56,488 nt of DNA from Thermomonas hydrothermalis. GTDB lineage: Bacteria > Pseudomonadota > Gammaproteobacteria > Xanthomonadales > Xanthomonadaceae. The notes beneath the pieces are model-generated. The model was not told the DNA's origin, ran no database searches, and saw only the letters and a program-made list of their open reading frames with translations. Both the position numbers and the translations under genes were made by a program. The DNA lies in assembly GCF_900129205.1 (NCBI RefSeq), contig NZ_FQUK01000016.1, positions 1 to 56,488 on the forward strand, given 5' to 3'. Positions 8,693 through 17,460 of this stretch are shown here, piece by piece. Numbering within the stretch: position 1 is the stretch's first letter; each line of letters starts with the position of its first letter.

Positions 8693-8769
8693 GCGTCTTA
8701 CCGAGGGCAGATCGATCAACCAAGCGAGTATCGGGGAGCGACTTGATCGGTCTGCCCTCGGTAAGACGC
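8693..8769. repeat. 27-bp inverted repeat (hairpin) between hslV and hslU
   Basis: Arms 8693-8719 and 8743-8769 are complementary over all 27 bases with a single G-U wobble (8712/8750), around a 23-base loop. The stem is far longer than a usual terminator. No T-run follows, and the hslU ATG is only 16 bases beyond it. It could modulate hslU translation or mRNA stability, or be a nested palindromic mobile remnant. I saw no second copy in the window. Confidence 0.85.
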
Positions 8770-8785
8770 CTCCAGGACACCACAC

Positions 8786-10153
8786 ATGACTGATTCCTCC
8801 TCCATGACCCCGCGCGAGATCGTCGCCGAACTCGACCGCCACATCGTCGGCCAGCAGGCCGCCAAGCGGGCGGTGGCCATCGCCCTGCGTAACCGCTGGC
8901 GGCGTGCCCAGCTTCCACCTGAGCTGCGCAACGAGGTGATGCCAAAAAACATCCTGATGATCGGCCCCACCGGCGTCGGCAAGACCGAGATCGCGCGCCG
9001 GCTGGCGGCACTGGCCGATGCGCCGTTCGTGAAAGTGGAAGCCACCCGCTTCACCGAAGTCGGCTATGTCGGTAAGGATGTCGAGCAGATCATCCGTGAT
9101 CTGGTCGATATCGCCGTCCAGCAGCAGCGCGCCCGGGCCAAGCAGCGGGTGCGGGCACAGGCCGAAGCGCGCGCCGAAGAACGCATCCTCGATGCCCTGC
9201 TGCCTCGGCGTGACCCCATGCCTGCGTTCGGGCTGGCGGCCAGTACCGAGGTGGATATCGGTGCAGAGCCGTCTGCGACCGAGTCGGCCACCCGCCAGAA
9301 ACTGCGCCAGCAGCTGCGCGAAGGGGCGCTGGATCACCGCGAGATCGAGCTGGATTTGAGCAGCCAGATCGGTGTGGACATCCTCGCGCCGCCCGGCATG
9401 GAAGAAATGGGCCAACAGCTGCGTCAGTTGTTCGGCCAGCTGGCCGGCGGCAAGACCCAGCGCAAACGCATGACCATCCAGGCGGCGCGGCCACTGCTGA
9501 TCGACGAAGAAGCCGCGCGGCTGATCAACGAGGACGAGGTGCGCGAGCGGGCAATCGAGGCCTGCGAGCAGCATGGCATCGTGTTCATCGACGAGATCGA
9601 CAAGGTCGCCAAGCGCAGCGAAGGCTACGGCGCCGATGTCTCCCGCGAAGGCGTGCAGCGCGATCTGTTGCCGCTGGTGGAAGGCAGCACCGTCAGCACC
9701 AAGTACGGGCCGGTCAAAACCGATCACATCCTGTTCATCGCCTCCGGTGCCTTCCATCTGGCCAAACCGTCCGACCTGATCCCGGAACTGCAGGGGCGGT
9801 TTCCGATCCGGGTCGAGCTGACCGCACTCGGCAAGGAGGATTTCGTGCGCATCCTCACCGAGCCCAAAGCGGCACTGATCCGCCAGTACATCGCACTGAT
9901 GGCGACCGAAGGTGTGCAGCTGTCATTCACCGATGCGGCCATTGACCGCATCGCCGAGATCGCCGCGCTGGTCAACGAACGGCAGGAAAACATCGGCGCA
10001 CGGCGCCTGCACACCGTGCTGGAACGGCTGCTGGAAACACTCAGCTTCGAAGCACCCGACCGCAGCGGCACGGTCACCATCGACCGCAGCGACGTCGACA
10101 GCCAGCTGGGCACGCTGATTCAGGACCCAGACCTAAGCCGCTACATCCTGTGA
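8786..10153 (+). CDS. hslU: HslU, ATPase subunit of HslUV protease
   Basis: A 455-residue AAA+ unfoldase that feeds substrates to HslV. The N-terminus has [17 protein letters not shown], Walker [10 protein letters not shown], the pore motif GYVGKDVE, a long inserted I-domain, Walker [14 protein letters not shown] and sensor regions, and it ends with the conserved LSRYIL tail that inserts into HslV. The size is normal. Its start codon lies 16 bases after a 27-bp hairpin, which is unusual for this operon. A weak hairpin at 10164-10185 follows the stop. Confidence 0.97.
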   Translation: MTDSSSMTPREIVAELDRHIVGQQAAKRAVAIALRNRWRRAQLPPELRNEVMPKNILMIGPTGVGKTEIARRLAALADAPFVKVEATRFTEVGYVGKDVEQIIRDLVDIAVQQQRARAKQRVRAQAEARAEERILDALLPRRDPMPAFGLAASTEVDIGAEPSATESATRQKLRQQLREGALDHREIELDLSSQIGVDILAPPGMEEMGQQLRQLFGQLAGGKTQRKRMTIQAARPLLIDEEAARLINEDEVRERAIEACEQHGIVFIDEIDKVAKRSEGYGADVSREGVQRDLLPLVEGSTVSTKYGPVKTDHILFIASGAFHLAKPSDLIPELQGRFPIRVELTALGKEDFVRILTEPKAALIRQYIALMATEGVQLSFTDAAIDRIAEIAALVNERQENIGARRLHTVLERLLETLSFEAPDRSGTVTIDRSDVDSQLGTLIQDPDLSRYIL

Positions 10154-10163
10154 CGGTGGTGAC

Positions 10164-10185
10164 GGGCCGCCCGGTGTGGCGGCCC
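10164..10185. terminator. Hairpin between convergent hslU and PEBP genes
   Basis: GGGCCGCC (10164-10171) pairs with GGCGGCCC (10178-10185) around a 6-base loop. It sits between two converging genes, but no T-run follows on either strand, so its strength is uncertain. Confidence 0.45.
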
Positions 10186-10191
10186 GCATGG

Positions 10192-10794
10192 TCAGCGGTT
10201 GAGCGAGTAGGTGCCGTACAGAGCGGCTTCGGCCAGCACATGCCCCTGCATTGCCCGCAGCACGTCGGCTGCGGTGAACGGCGAGGGCAGCGCCAGCTGC
10301 GGCACGTCCAGCGCGAACAGGCGGAAGAAATAGCGGTGGATGCGCAGGTCGTGCGCGGGCGGGTAGGGGCCGTCGTAGCCGAAATACTGCCCGCCCATCT
10401 CGGCATCGCCATTGAACCAGCCGGTGTAGTCGTTCAGCCCGCGCACCCCGCCGGCGTCGTGACCGGCCGGCTTGCCACGGACGGTGACGCCATCGCTGCA
10501 GCTGCCAGCGGCAATCTCGCGCACCTCGGCCGGAATGTCGGCCACGACCCAGTGCACGAAGTCGCCGCGCGGATGTTCCACCGGGATCGGGGTGGCGGCA
10601 TCCGCCACCAGCGCCGGGTCAGTGGGCGCGTCCGGGTCGATGCACAGCAGCGCAAACCCGCGCGTGCCGGCCGGCACGTCTTCCCACGCCAGATGCGGAT
10701 TGCGGTTGCCACCAAAGCCGCCGCCGGGCGCGCCCATGGCGAACTCCGGCGCCAGCGGCTGGCCGTTCTGGAAACTGTCGCTACGCAAGCGCAT
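10192..10794 (-). CDS. PEBP-like protein (YbhB/YbcL, Raf-kinase-inhibitor-like)
   Basis: A 200-residue member of the phosphatidylethanolamine-binding protein family. It shows the ligand-pocket signatures CIDPDAPT, GDFVHWVVADIP, YDGPYPPAHDLRIHRYFFRLFALD and a conserved C-terminal helix. Bacterial members bind small anionic ligands, but their role is poorly defined. The start is ATG at 10794: AGGAGG (10801-10806 on the minus strand) lies 6 bases before it and touches an in-frame ATG at 10800. It is the last gene of a four-gene minus-strand run, overlapping the hydrolase stop by 14 bases. No signal peptide is visible. Confidence 0.9.
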   Translation of the reverse strand: MRLRSDSFQNGQPLAPEFAMGAPGGGFGGNRNPHLAWEDVPAGTRGFALLCIDPDAPTDPALVADAATPIPVEHPRGDFVHWVVADIPAEVREIAAGSCSDGVTVRGKPAGHDAGGVRGLNDYTGWFNGDAEMGGQYFGYDGPYPPAHDLRIHRYFFRLFALDVPQLALPSPFTAADVLRAMQGHVLAEAALYGTYSLNR

Positions 10795-11836
10795 GGTCAT
10801 CCTCCTGCTCGGAATCCGCCCCGGATTCTACGGCGGAGGCCTCCAGCGCGGCGAGGCAACGCGCCGCCACCCAGCGTTCGGCATAGCCGTCCATGCTGGG
10901 GCGATCGATAAATCCGCAGTGGCCGCCGTGGCGGGCCAGTTCGAGATGGACATTGGCAAACCCGGCGATGTGCGGGAATGCCTCGGACGGCACCACCGGA
11001 TCGTCAGCCGCCATCAGGATGTCGGCCGGCACCGTCAGTGCGCGCAGGCGATCCCCCGCCAGCGAATAGCCGTCGAAATAGGCGGCAAGATCCGGATAGT
11101 CGGTTGCATGCTGCACCATCCAGGCCGTCAGCGGCCGCATCGGCAGGCGCAGCACGGCGTCGTCGAAGGCATGGATCTGCGGAAACAGCGCCCGTTTGCG
11201 CGCCAGCGACTGCCGCCACTTGCGTTCGAAATAGCGCATGTACAGCGCCGGCCCCTGCTCCATGCAGTCCATGGTGTGGGCCGGATCCAGCAGCGGACAG
11301 ACCGCCACCACCCGCCGCAGCGGCAGCCCCGCAGCCGGCGCCCGCAAGGCCAGACGCAGGGCGAAGTTGCCGCCAAGCGAAAATCCGGCCGCCAGCAGCG
11401 GCAGGCCAGGCCAGTGGGCGGCCACGGCCCGCGCCGCGTCCACCACTTCGTCCAACCGGTTGGAATGGAACAGCCCCTCGTTGAGGTGGTGGGTGCCGCC
11501 ATGATCGCGGAAATTCAGGCGGAACACCGCAAACCCGCGCCGCAGCAGGCGGGCCGCGGTCAGACCCATGTAGCTGGAATGGATGCTGCCCTCCCAGCCG
11601 TGCAGCAACAGCACCGTCGCGCGCGGTGGCCGCGCACGCGGCGTGCTAGCCACGCCCTGCAGACGCACCCCGCCCGGCAGCGTCAGCAATGTCGGCGTGT
11701 GCTGCGCCGCCACCTGATGCAGCCGCTGACGGGCGCGGGCGGCACGCAGCGGGCTGGACGCCAGCACTGACTGCAGGTGCGGGTTCCGCAGCCAGTCCGG
11801 CGGACGAAACCGCGACGGACGGATACCGTGCGGCAT
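10781..11836 (-). CDS. YheT-like alpha/beta-hydrolase
   Basis: A 351-residue hydrolase. The start PPDWLRNPHLQSVLAS is typical of the YheT/ABHD1-3 (UPF0017) family. The oxyanion segment LLLHGWEGS, the nucleophile GFSLGGN, an Asp in MAADDPVVP and His in RHGGHCGF form a complete triad. Relatives act on acyl esters or phospholipids; the substrate here is unknown. It lies directly downstream of plsC with a TGATG stop-start overlap at 11836, so a lipid-related role is plausible by context. The C-terminal tail is acidic and probably disordered. Confidence 0.88.
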   Translation of the reverse strand: MPHGIRPSRFRPPDWLRNPHLQSVLASSPLRAARARQRLHQVAAQHTPTLLTLPGGVRLQGVASTPRARPPRATVLLLHGWEGSIHSSYMGLTAARLLRRGFAVFRLNFRDHGGTHHLNEGLFHSNRLDEVVDAARAVAAHWPGLPLLAAGFSLGGNFALRLALRAPAAGLPLRRVVAVCPLLDPAHTMDCMEQGPALYMRYFERKWRQSLARKRALFPQIHAFDDAVLRLPMRPLTAWMVQHATDYPDLAAYFDGYSLAGDRLRALTVPADILMAADDPVVPSEAFPHIAGFANVHLELARHGGHCGFIDRPSMDGYAERWVAARCLAALEASAVESGADSEQEDDHALA

Positions 11837-12633
11837 CAGGCCTGCCCCATTGCCCGCAACACCTGCTGACGGGCGGTGTCGGCAATGGCGCGCCGGCCGT
11901 CGTACTGGCGCGGGTCGATCGGCGTGGTGAAGCACACCCGCACCGTTCGCGCCGGTTCACCCAACAGGCGTAAGAAGTTGCCCAGGAAGCTCTCGCCTGG
12001 TGCAAACGCGACCACGGTCTGCGCCTCGGCATGGGCGCCATAGCACAGCGCCACCGGCTGCACCGGTGCCTGGGCTTCGACGGCCGTGGCGAAAATGCGG
12101 GCATGAAACGGGCCAAGCGCACGCCCGTCGCGGGTCCCGCCTTCCGGAAAGGCCGCCACCGCACGACCGGCACGCAGCCGCCGCACCATTTCCTCCATCA
12201 CCCGGCCCAGCGAATCGCCATTGCCGCGTTCCAGAAAAATGGTCTCGGCGTGGGTGGTGATCCAGCCCACCAGTGGCCAGCGACGAATCTCCGATTTGGC
12301 GATGAACCCCATCATGTGCTGGGAGTGCAGGGCCACAATATCGACCCAACTGACGTGGTTGGCCACGAACAGGGTGCCGCCCGGCAGCGGCTCGCCTTCC
12401 CGCTGCAGGCGCATGCCGAAAATGCGCAGCAGGCCCCCGGACCACCAGCGCACCATTGCATGCGACAGCGGCCCACCGCGGCCCAGCGCGATCAGCAGCA
12501 GGGTCAGCGGCAGGTCGATCAGCAAATGCCAAAGCAGCAGCGGGGTGCGGTAGAGATAGCGGAACGCGCGCATGGACACGGCAAGGGCCGTTGGACGACG
12601 GTCAACAGTGTACGGGCCGACGGCCTGGTTCAT
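11836..12633 (-). CDS. plsC: 1-acyl-sn-glycerol-3-phosphate acyltransferase
   Basis: A 265-residue membrane acyltransferase that adds a fatty acid to lysophosphatidate in phospholipid synthesis. Motif I NHVSWVD (acyltransferase HX4D), motif II near FLERGNGDS and motif III FPEGGTRDG are present in order. A hydrophobic N-terminal anchor (LLLWHLLIDLPLTLLLIAL) precedes them. GAGGAGG lies about 7 bases before the ATG, and the start overlaps the stop of the zinc-ribbon gene (ATGA). A lyso-ornithine-lipid acyltransferase (OlsA) role is possible because the two groups look alike. Confidence 0.9.
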   Translation of the reverse strand: MNQAVGPYTVDRRPTALAVSMRAFRYLYRTPLLLWHLLIDLPLTLLLIALGRGGPLSHAMVRWWSGGLLRIFGMRLQREGEPLPGGTLFVANHVSWVDIVALHSQHMMGFIAKSEIRRWPLVGWITTHAETIFLERGNGDSLGRVMEEMVRRLRAGRAVAAFPEGGTRDGRALGPFHARIFATAVEAQAPVQPVALCYGAHAEAQTVVAFAPGESFLGNFLRLLGEPARTVRVCFTTPIDPRQYDGRRAIADTARQQVLRAMGQA

Positions 12634-12992
12634 GGGGTTCCCTCCTCGTCATCATTGGCGCCTTCATGGATCGCCGCCAGGCAATCGTCGCAGATCAGCA
12701 CCTCGCGCCGACCGCCGAGGACATCGTCGATGATCTGCGCGCTGACCAGATCATCGAGCGGCGCATTGCAGCCGCAATAGTGGCAAACCCAGTCCTCCTC
12801 TGGCGGGACCGGCTCGGGTGGTTCTGGCAGGACGATCAGATCGTCGCAGTACGGGCAGGGAGCACTGCACTCGAAAATGACCCCGCTGTCCACCCGCGCC
12901 AACACCCGCGCCGCGGCATTGCTGATGCCCTTGGTCTCACCGCAGCGTGTGCAGTAGCGGTCGGCCTGCGGCAGATAGATCACCTCGCCCAC
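12630..12992 (-). CDS. Small multi-zinc-ribbon protein, function unknown
   Basis: A 120-residue soluble protein of unknown function with four cysteine clusters: YCTRCGE, CSAPCPYC, VCHYCGC and ICDDC. The spacing suggests two zinc-ribbon-like sites. The ends are acidic (ANDDEEGTP). The start is GTG at 12992, chosen because GGGAGGA lies about 4 bases before it; a longer open frame upstream has no matching signal. It heads the run with plsC, the YheT-like hydrolase and the PEBP gene, and overlaps plsC by 4 bases. I do not recognise a named family. A nucleic-acid- or metal-binding role is only a guess. Confidence 0.8.
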   Translation of the reverse strand: MGEVIYLPQADRYCTRCGETKGISNAAARVLARVDSGVIFECSAPCPYCDDLIVLPEPPEPVPPEEDWVCHYCGCNAPLDDLVSAQIIDDVLGGRREVLICDDCLAAIHEGANDDEEGTP

Positions 12993-13111
12993 GACATCCT
13001 CCCTGTTCGGTCGTCCCCGGGCAGCTGACCACATTCGCACCGGGGCCACGTCCAGTATTGCGGGAGTTTGAGGTTTCACCAAATCCAATCGGCCCGACCG
13101 CAGGCCGATGT

Positions 13112-13555
13112 TCAGCTGCTGGCGGGCGGGGCCGGCAACACCGCCAGGGTGAGCCGGCTGATGCACACCAGCTGGCCGGTCTGGTCCTCGATGCGGATGT
13201 CCCACACCTGGGTGCTGCGGCCAAGGTGCAGTGGCCGCGCGGTGCCGGTCACCGTCCCCTGACGCATCGCACGCAGATGGTTGGCGTTGATCTCCAGCCC
13301 CACCACCGCGTTGCCACCCGCCAGCAGCGCACCGGCGCTGCTGCCCAATGTCTCCGCCAACGCCACCGAGGCGCCGCCGTGCAGCAGCCCGTAGGGCTGG
13401 CGGGTGCGCGCATCGACCGGCATGGTCGCGCGCAGGTAGCCCTCGCCCAGCTCGGTGAACTCGATTCCCAGCGCCTCCATCAAGGTGCCGCGGGAACGCG
13501 CATTGAGCGCCTCCAGGGTCACCTCAGAAGGCCAGGCAAAACGCAGTGCCTGCAT
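13112..13555 (-). CDS. Hotdog-fold acyl-CoA thioesterase (YdiI/PaaI-like)
   Basis: A 147-residue hotdog thioesterase. The segment YGLLHGGASVALAETLGS carries the HGG and catalytic Glu of the YdiI/MenI-type 4HBT family, followed by EINANHLRAMRQGTVTG. Relatives hydrolyse aromatic or dihydroxynaphthoyl-CoA esters; the substrate here is not visible. It is transcribed leftward between the phospholipase D gene (52 bases upstream) and the zinc-ribbon gene (120 bases downstream). No targeting signal is present. Confidence 0.9.
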   Translation of the reverse strand: MQALRFAWPSEVTLEALNARSRGTLMEALGIEFTELGEGYLRATMPVDARTRQPYGLLHGGASVALAETLGSSAGALLAGGNAVVGLEINANHLRAMRQGTVTGTARPLHLGRSTQVWDIRIEDQTGQLVCISRLTLAVLPAPPASS

Positions 13556-13606
13556 CGCGATAGTCCGGTGGTTGATTGAACAGGCGCGATTGTAGCCACG
13601 GCGCCG

Positions 13607-15607
13607 TCACAGAATCGGCGCCAGCCCCGAACCGAACGCGGTGAACAGCCGCAGGCCCAGCCATTTCAGGCCAATATCGACTTCCGGAAAATCTCCCACC
13701 GGCTGATTGCAGCGGCGGAAATCGGGCGCGAACGGGGAGGGCGGCACGCGGGTGGGCGGGCAGTCCGGGCCGGGCACGTACTCGAAGCTGGTGGCATATT
13801 TGCGCGGCCAGAGATCGAAGATCGGCATTCGCTCGGACAGCTTGGTCAGGGTGTATTCGACACCGGGCAGGATGGGGGCCTCGTCACGGCGGCCGATGGT
13901 CCAGGCATTGGCCGGGGCCATATCCCCCAGGATGCTTTCGGCAAGCGCGCGGGCAAAGCCGGGGTCGGCAATCACCACCGCGCTTTCGGTATTGAGGGTG
14001 TCACCGCGCGGGTCGAAGTTGTGGGTTCCCACCACACCGACCTGCTCATCCACCACCAGCGACTTGGCATGCAGGCCGGTGCGCAGCCCCGCATGCTTGA
14101 GCCGCACCGGCAGGCCACCCGATGACGCCAGCGGTGATGGCCGCCTGGCCTCGCTGACCGGCACCTGGTCCAGCCCACGCGCCGCCAGCCGCCGCGCCCG
14201 CAGGTTGGTCTTGGCCGTATCTGGCACGGGAGTCGTCGCCGCGGCATCGGCCGATGGCACCTCACCTGCATCCTCGTCATCGTCCAGCCCCGCACCCGTC
14301 TGACCCAGCTCCAGCGGTGCCTCGGCGGGGAACGGTTTGAACTCGTGGATCTCGAACCCAAAGTCGCGCAGATAACGGCGTTTGTATTTGTACGAAATGG
14401 CATACGCCATGAACGCATCGGTGGCGGCCAGGCTGTTGGTGGAGACCAGCACCCGCGGCGGGGACGGGCGCGCATGCAGCTGGCGGAACACCGCCTGGGC
14501 CGCCGGCGACAGCACCAGATACGGGGTTTGCAGCAGCACCTGCTGGCGCGCCTCGGCCACCAGGTCGAGCAGGCGGCGGCTGGCCTCGCCCACGGTCGCG
14601 TTCTGGGCCACCTCTGCATCCGATTCGCGGCGATGCTTGCGTGGCAGGTCGGCAATGAAGGACACCGCGCCAACCGGCAGCGCCGGATCGACGAACCGCG
14701 CCTTCAGCAGCGCCGCATCGTCCACTTCCGCCAGCAGGGCGCGCACCCGCTGCGGCTGCCGGAACGGGTGATGCGGCGGCGGGGGCGGGCCATTGCGGCG
14801 CAGGTAATGGGCCACATCGCCCAGCCGTTCGGCCGGCACGCTGCGGGGGGAGGTCCAGAACGCCTCGAAGTTGGCCGCCATGTCGGCCACCACCGGGCCG
14901 GCCAAGAGCAGGTCGCGGTCGCGGAAGTTGTACCCCTGGCCCCAGTCGTAATAGACGTCCTGATAGTTGCGACCGCCGACGATGCCGACCAGACCATCCA
15001 CGACCAGAAGCTTGTTGTGCATGCGCCGGTTGAGCTGACGCCAGCAGCACAGCGAGGCCACCGCATACATCGGCAGCGGCAGACGGGCGCGATCCAGTAC
15101 CGGGTTGTACAGGCGCAGCTCCAGATTGGCATGCAGCGAGGCCAGCGCGGCCAGGGTTTCCACCTTGCGCAGCGCGGCCAGTTGGTCGATCAGGATGCGT
15201 ACCTTGACGCCGCGATAGGCCGCCGCCTCCAGCTCGTCCATCACCAGCTGGGCCGAGTCGTCTTCATCGAAAATGTAGGTTTGCAGATCGATGCTGTGCC
15301 GGGCACTGCGGATCAGATGGATGCGCAGCAACAGGGCGTCCGGGGCATGATCGAGAATGAGTGCACGGTGGCGCGGTGCCTGCGGCGTGGATGCCGCCCA
15401 GGTCTCACGCGCCATTGCGAGCACCGGCGAAGGCGTGGCACAGGCGTCGTCGCGGCTGCAGTCCACCTGGGTGCTGCGTGCGGCGGCGGCGATGCGTGCC
15501 GCGGTCTCATGCCGGTGCGGGCCGACGCTGGCGCATCCCGCCAACAGCAGACCCAGCCACAGCACCAGCCCGCGGAATAGCACCGCCGTGTTCACCCGCC
15601 GCTGCAT
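13607..15607 (-). CDS. Phospholipase D-like lipoprotein (cardiolipin synthase C type)
   Basis: A 666-residue lipoprotein. A hydrophobic leader ends in the lipobox LLLAGC. Two HKD motifs are present: HNKLLVVD near residue 196 and HAKSLVVD near residue 509, both with the following GG/GT-x-N turn. This domain plan resembles ClsC/YmdC, which makes cardiolipin by phosphatidyl transfer; other PLD activities cannot be excluded. Between the motifs is an acidic low-complexity insert (LDDDEDAGEVPSADAAA) not expected in the core fold. The start at 15607 begins 5 bases after the sixA stop, so the two genes are probably one operon. Confidence 0.88.
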   Translation of the reverse strand: MQRRVNTAVLFRGLVLWLGLLLAGCASVGPHRHETAARIAAAARSTQVDCSRDDACATPSPVLAMARETWAASTPQAPRHRALILDHAPDALLLRIHLIRSARHSIDLQTYIFDEDDSAQLVMDELEAAAYRGVKVRILIDQLAALRKVETLAALASLHANLELRLYNPVLDRARLPLPMYAVASLCCWRQLNRRMHNKLLVVDGLVGIVGGRNYQDVYYDWGQGYNFRDRDLLLAGPVVADMAANFEAFWTSPRSVPAERLGDVAHYLRRNGPPPPPHHPFRQPQRVRALLAEVDDAALLKARFVDPALPVGAVSFIADLPRKHRRESDAEVAQNATVGEASRRLLDLVAEARQQVLLQTPYLVLSPAAQAVFRQLHARPSPPRVLVSTNSLAATDAFMAYAISYKYKRRYLRDFGFEIHEFKPFPAEAPLELGQTGAGLDDDEDAGEVPSADAAATTPVPDTAKTNLRARRLAARGLDQVPVSEARRPSPLASSGGLPVRLKHAGLRTGLHAKSLVVDEQVGVVGTHNFDPRGDTLNTESAVVIADPGFARALAESILGDMAPANAWTIGRRDEAPILPGVEYTLTKLSERMPIFDLWPRKYATSFEYVPGPDCPPTRVPPSPFAPDFRRCNQPVGDFPEVDIGLKWLGLRLFTAFGSGLAPIL

Positions 15608-15611
15608 GACC

Positions 15612-16085
15612 TCATGGCCACCAGAAGTGCACCAGCCGGGCGGTCCCCGGCTCGATCGGCTGACCCGGCGCACATTCCAGCACCGCGATCCCGGCCGGCG
15701 GCATCCCGCGGTACTCACCGGACTGACCGCTGTGCAGCAGGGCAGCCAGCCGCTCCAGCCCCGGGTTGTGGCCGATGATCAGCAGCCGCACCACCTCGGC
15801 GTGGGCTTCTGCCAACGCCGCCAGCGTGCCGGCCGTGGCGTCGTAGATGGCCGGCACCTCACGCACCTCCGCCCCTCCCAGATCCCCCAGACCGGCCAGG
15901 GTCTCGCGGGTGCGCCGGGCAGGCGAACACAGGATCCGCTGCGGCAGCCGCCCGTGCGCACGCAGCCAGTCCCCGGCCGCCGCCGCCTCGGCCCGCCCGA
16001 TCGCCGACAGCGGGCGGTCGCGATCGTCCTGCCCGGGCGTGGCCGGCTCGGCGTGGGCGTGACGGAGCAGGATGAGTTCGCGCAT
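15612..16085 (-). CDS. sixA: Phosphohistidine phosphatase SixA
   Basis: A 157-residue histidine-phosphatase-superfamily enzyme. The N-terminus MRELILLRHAHAEP carries the RHA motif with nucleophile His9. SPARRTRETL and IGHNPGLE supply the remaining active-site Arg and His. SixA removes phosphate from phosphohistidine on signalling proteins such as HPt domains. It is the first gene of a pair with the PLD lipoprotein. The divergent nagA starts 118 bases away. Confidence 0.9.
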   Translation of the reverse strand: MRELILLRHAHAEPATPGQDDRDRPLSAIGRAEAAAAGDWLRAHGRLPQRILCSPARRTRETLAGLGDLGGAEVREVPAIYDATAGTLAALAEAHAEVVRLLIIGHNPGLERLAALLHSGQSGEYRGMPPAGIAVLECAPGQPIEPGTARLVHFWWP

Positions 16086-16203
16086 GCAGCCTCCAGAGTC
16101 GGCGCTTCAAAGCCGCAGCCTACCGCAGGCGCTCCAGCGATGGGGAGACTGACATCGGCCGGCTGGAGTAGGCTAGCCATGCCCTGTTGCCGGCCTGCGG
16201 TGT

Positions 16204-17364
16204 ATGTCCACGCTGATTTTTCACAACGGTTTCATCCTCACCGATCGCGGTTTCGAACCCGATACCTGCGTCGTGGTCGAAGACGGCCACATCGTCGCCG
16301 TCCTGCATGGCGATCCTCCGTCTGGCCCGCCCCGGATCGATCTTGCCGGCGGCTGGCTGGCGCCCGGCTTCATCGATGTCCAGGTCAATGGCGGCGGCGG
16401 TGTGCTGTTCAATGACGACCCCAGCGTCGCCACGATTGCCACCATCGGCCGGGCACACCGTCGCTTTGGCACCACCGGCTTTCTGCCCACACTGATCAGC
16501 GATACCACTGAAACGATGCAGCGGGCGATTGCCGCCACCCGTGCCGCCATCGCGGCTGGCGTCCCCGGGGTGCTCGGCATTCACCTGGAAGGCCCATACC
16601 TGGCGCCAGCTCGCCGCGGCGTCCACGATGCCCGCCACGTCCGGGTGCCGGATGCCGACGAACTCCAGCACATCACCGCGCTGGACACGGGCAAGACCCT
16701 GATCACCCTGGCACCAGAACAGGTGCCACTGACCACGCTGCACGCACTGCGCGCGCGCGGCGCCATCCTCAGTGCCGGGCACAGCGCGGCTACGTTGACG
16801 CAGGCGCAGGTAGCCTTTGCCGCCGGCATCCGCGGTGTCACCCATCTGTTCAACGCAATGCCACCCCTGCAGGGGCGCGAGCCTGGGCTGCTGGGCGCGG
16901 CGCTGGACGACGATGCGGTCTGGTGCGGGATCATCGTCGATGGCGTGCACGTGCATCCGGCCAGCCTGCGCGTGGCGGTGAAGGCCAAGCCACGCGGGAA
17001 GGTGCTTCTGGTCACCGATGCGATGCCGGTGGTGGGCAGCGACCACCCCGACTTCACCCTGTACGGCCAACCCATCACCGTCCGCGACGGCGCGCTGCGC
17101 ACTGCCGACGGCACGTTGGCCGGCAGCGCCCTGGACATGGCGCACGCCGTCCGCAACACAGTGCACCTGCTGGGGCTGCCGCTGGACGAAGCCTGCCGGA
17201 TGGCGGCGCAGTATCCGGCCGAGTTCCTCGGCCTCGGCGACCAGTATGGCCGCATCGCACCCGGCTACCGCGCCAATCTGGTCTGGCTGGATTCGGCATT
17301 GCAGGTGCGCGGTACCTGGATCGGCGGCGAGGGCGATCCGGACGCACCCTGCGCACGCTGCTGA
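16204..17364 (+). CDS. nagA: N-acetylglucosamine-6-phosphate deacetylase
   Basis: A 386-residue amidohydrolase that deacetylates GlcNAc-6-phosphate in amino-sugar and cell-wall recycling. It shows APGFIDVQVNGGGG, HLEGPYLAP (metal Glu), SAGHSAA, THLFNAMPPL, DGVHVHP and the catalytic Asp in LLVTDAMP, in family order. Length is normal. It stands alone: no nagB, transporter or regulator is adjacent. A rho-independent terminator at 17418-17440 follows. No clear ribosome-binding site precedes the ATG. Confidence 0.96.
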   Translation: MSTLIFHNGFILTDRGFEPDTCVVVEDGHIVAVLHGDPPSGPPRIDLAGGWLAPGFIDVQVNGGGGVLFNDDPSVATIATIGRAHRRFGTTGFLPTLISDTTETMQRAIAATRAAIAAGVPGVLGIHLEGPYLAPARRGVHDARHVRVPDADELQHITALDTGKTLITLAPEQVPLTTLHALRARGAILSAGHSAATLTQAQVAFAAGIRGVTHLFNAMPPLQGREPGLLGAALDDDAVWCGIIVDGVHVHPASLRVAVKAKPRGKVLLVTDAMPVVGSDHPDFTLYGQPITVRDGALRTADGTLAGSALDMAHAVRNTVHLLGLPLDEACRMAAQYPAEFLGLGDQYGRIAPGYRANLVWLDSALQVRGTWIGGEGDPDAPCARC

Positions 17365-17417
17365 CCACAGCCATCCCGGCCAACCATGGGCGCTTGGTAG
17401 AATGCCGCCCTTCCCGG

Positions 17418-17440
17418 ACGCCGCCCCGTGCGGCGTTTTT
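17418..17440 (+). terminator. Rho-independent terminator after nagA
   Basis: ACGCCGC (17418-17424) pairs with GCGGCGT (17430-17436) around a 5-base loop, followed by a run of five T. A TAGAAT box at 17398-17403 lies just upstream, so if that is the promoter of the next gene, this hairpin would fall in its leader. Confidence 0.75.
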
Positions 17441-17460
17441 GCCATCTGCGGACCTCTGCC

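Noticed and set aside
8693-8769. Reading the hslV-hslU hairpin as a terminator
   Set aside because: No T-run follows, and hslU would lose the heat-shock promoter it is expected to share with hslV.
10150-11770. Plus-strand frames opposite the PEBP and YheT-like genes
   Set aside because: No motifs and no start signals; the minus frames have family signatures and overlapping start-stop pairs.
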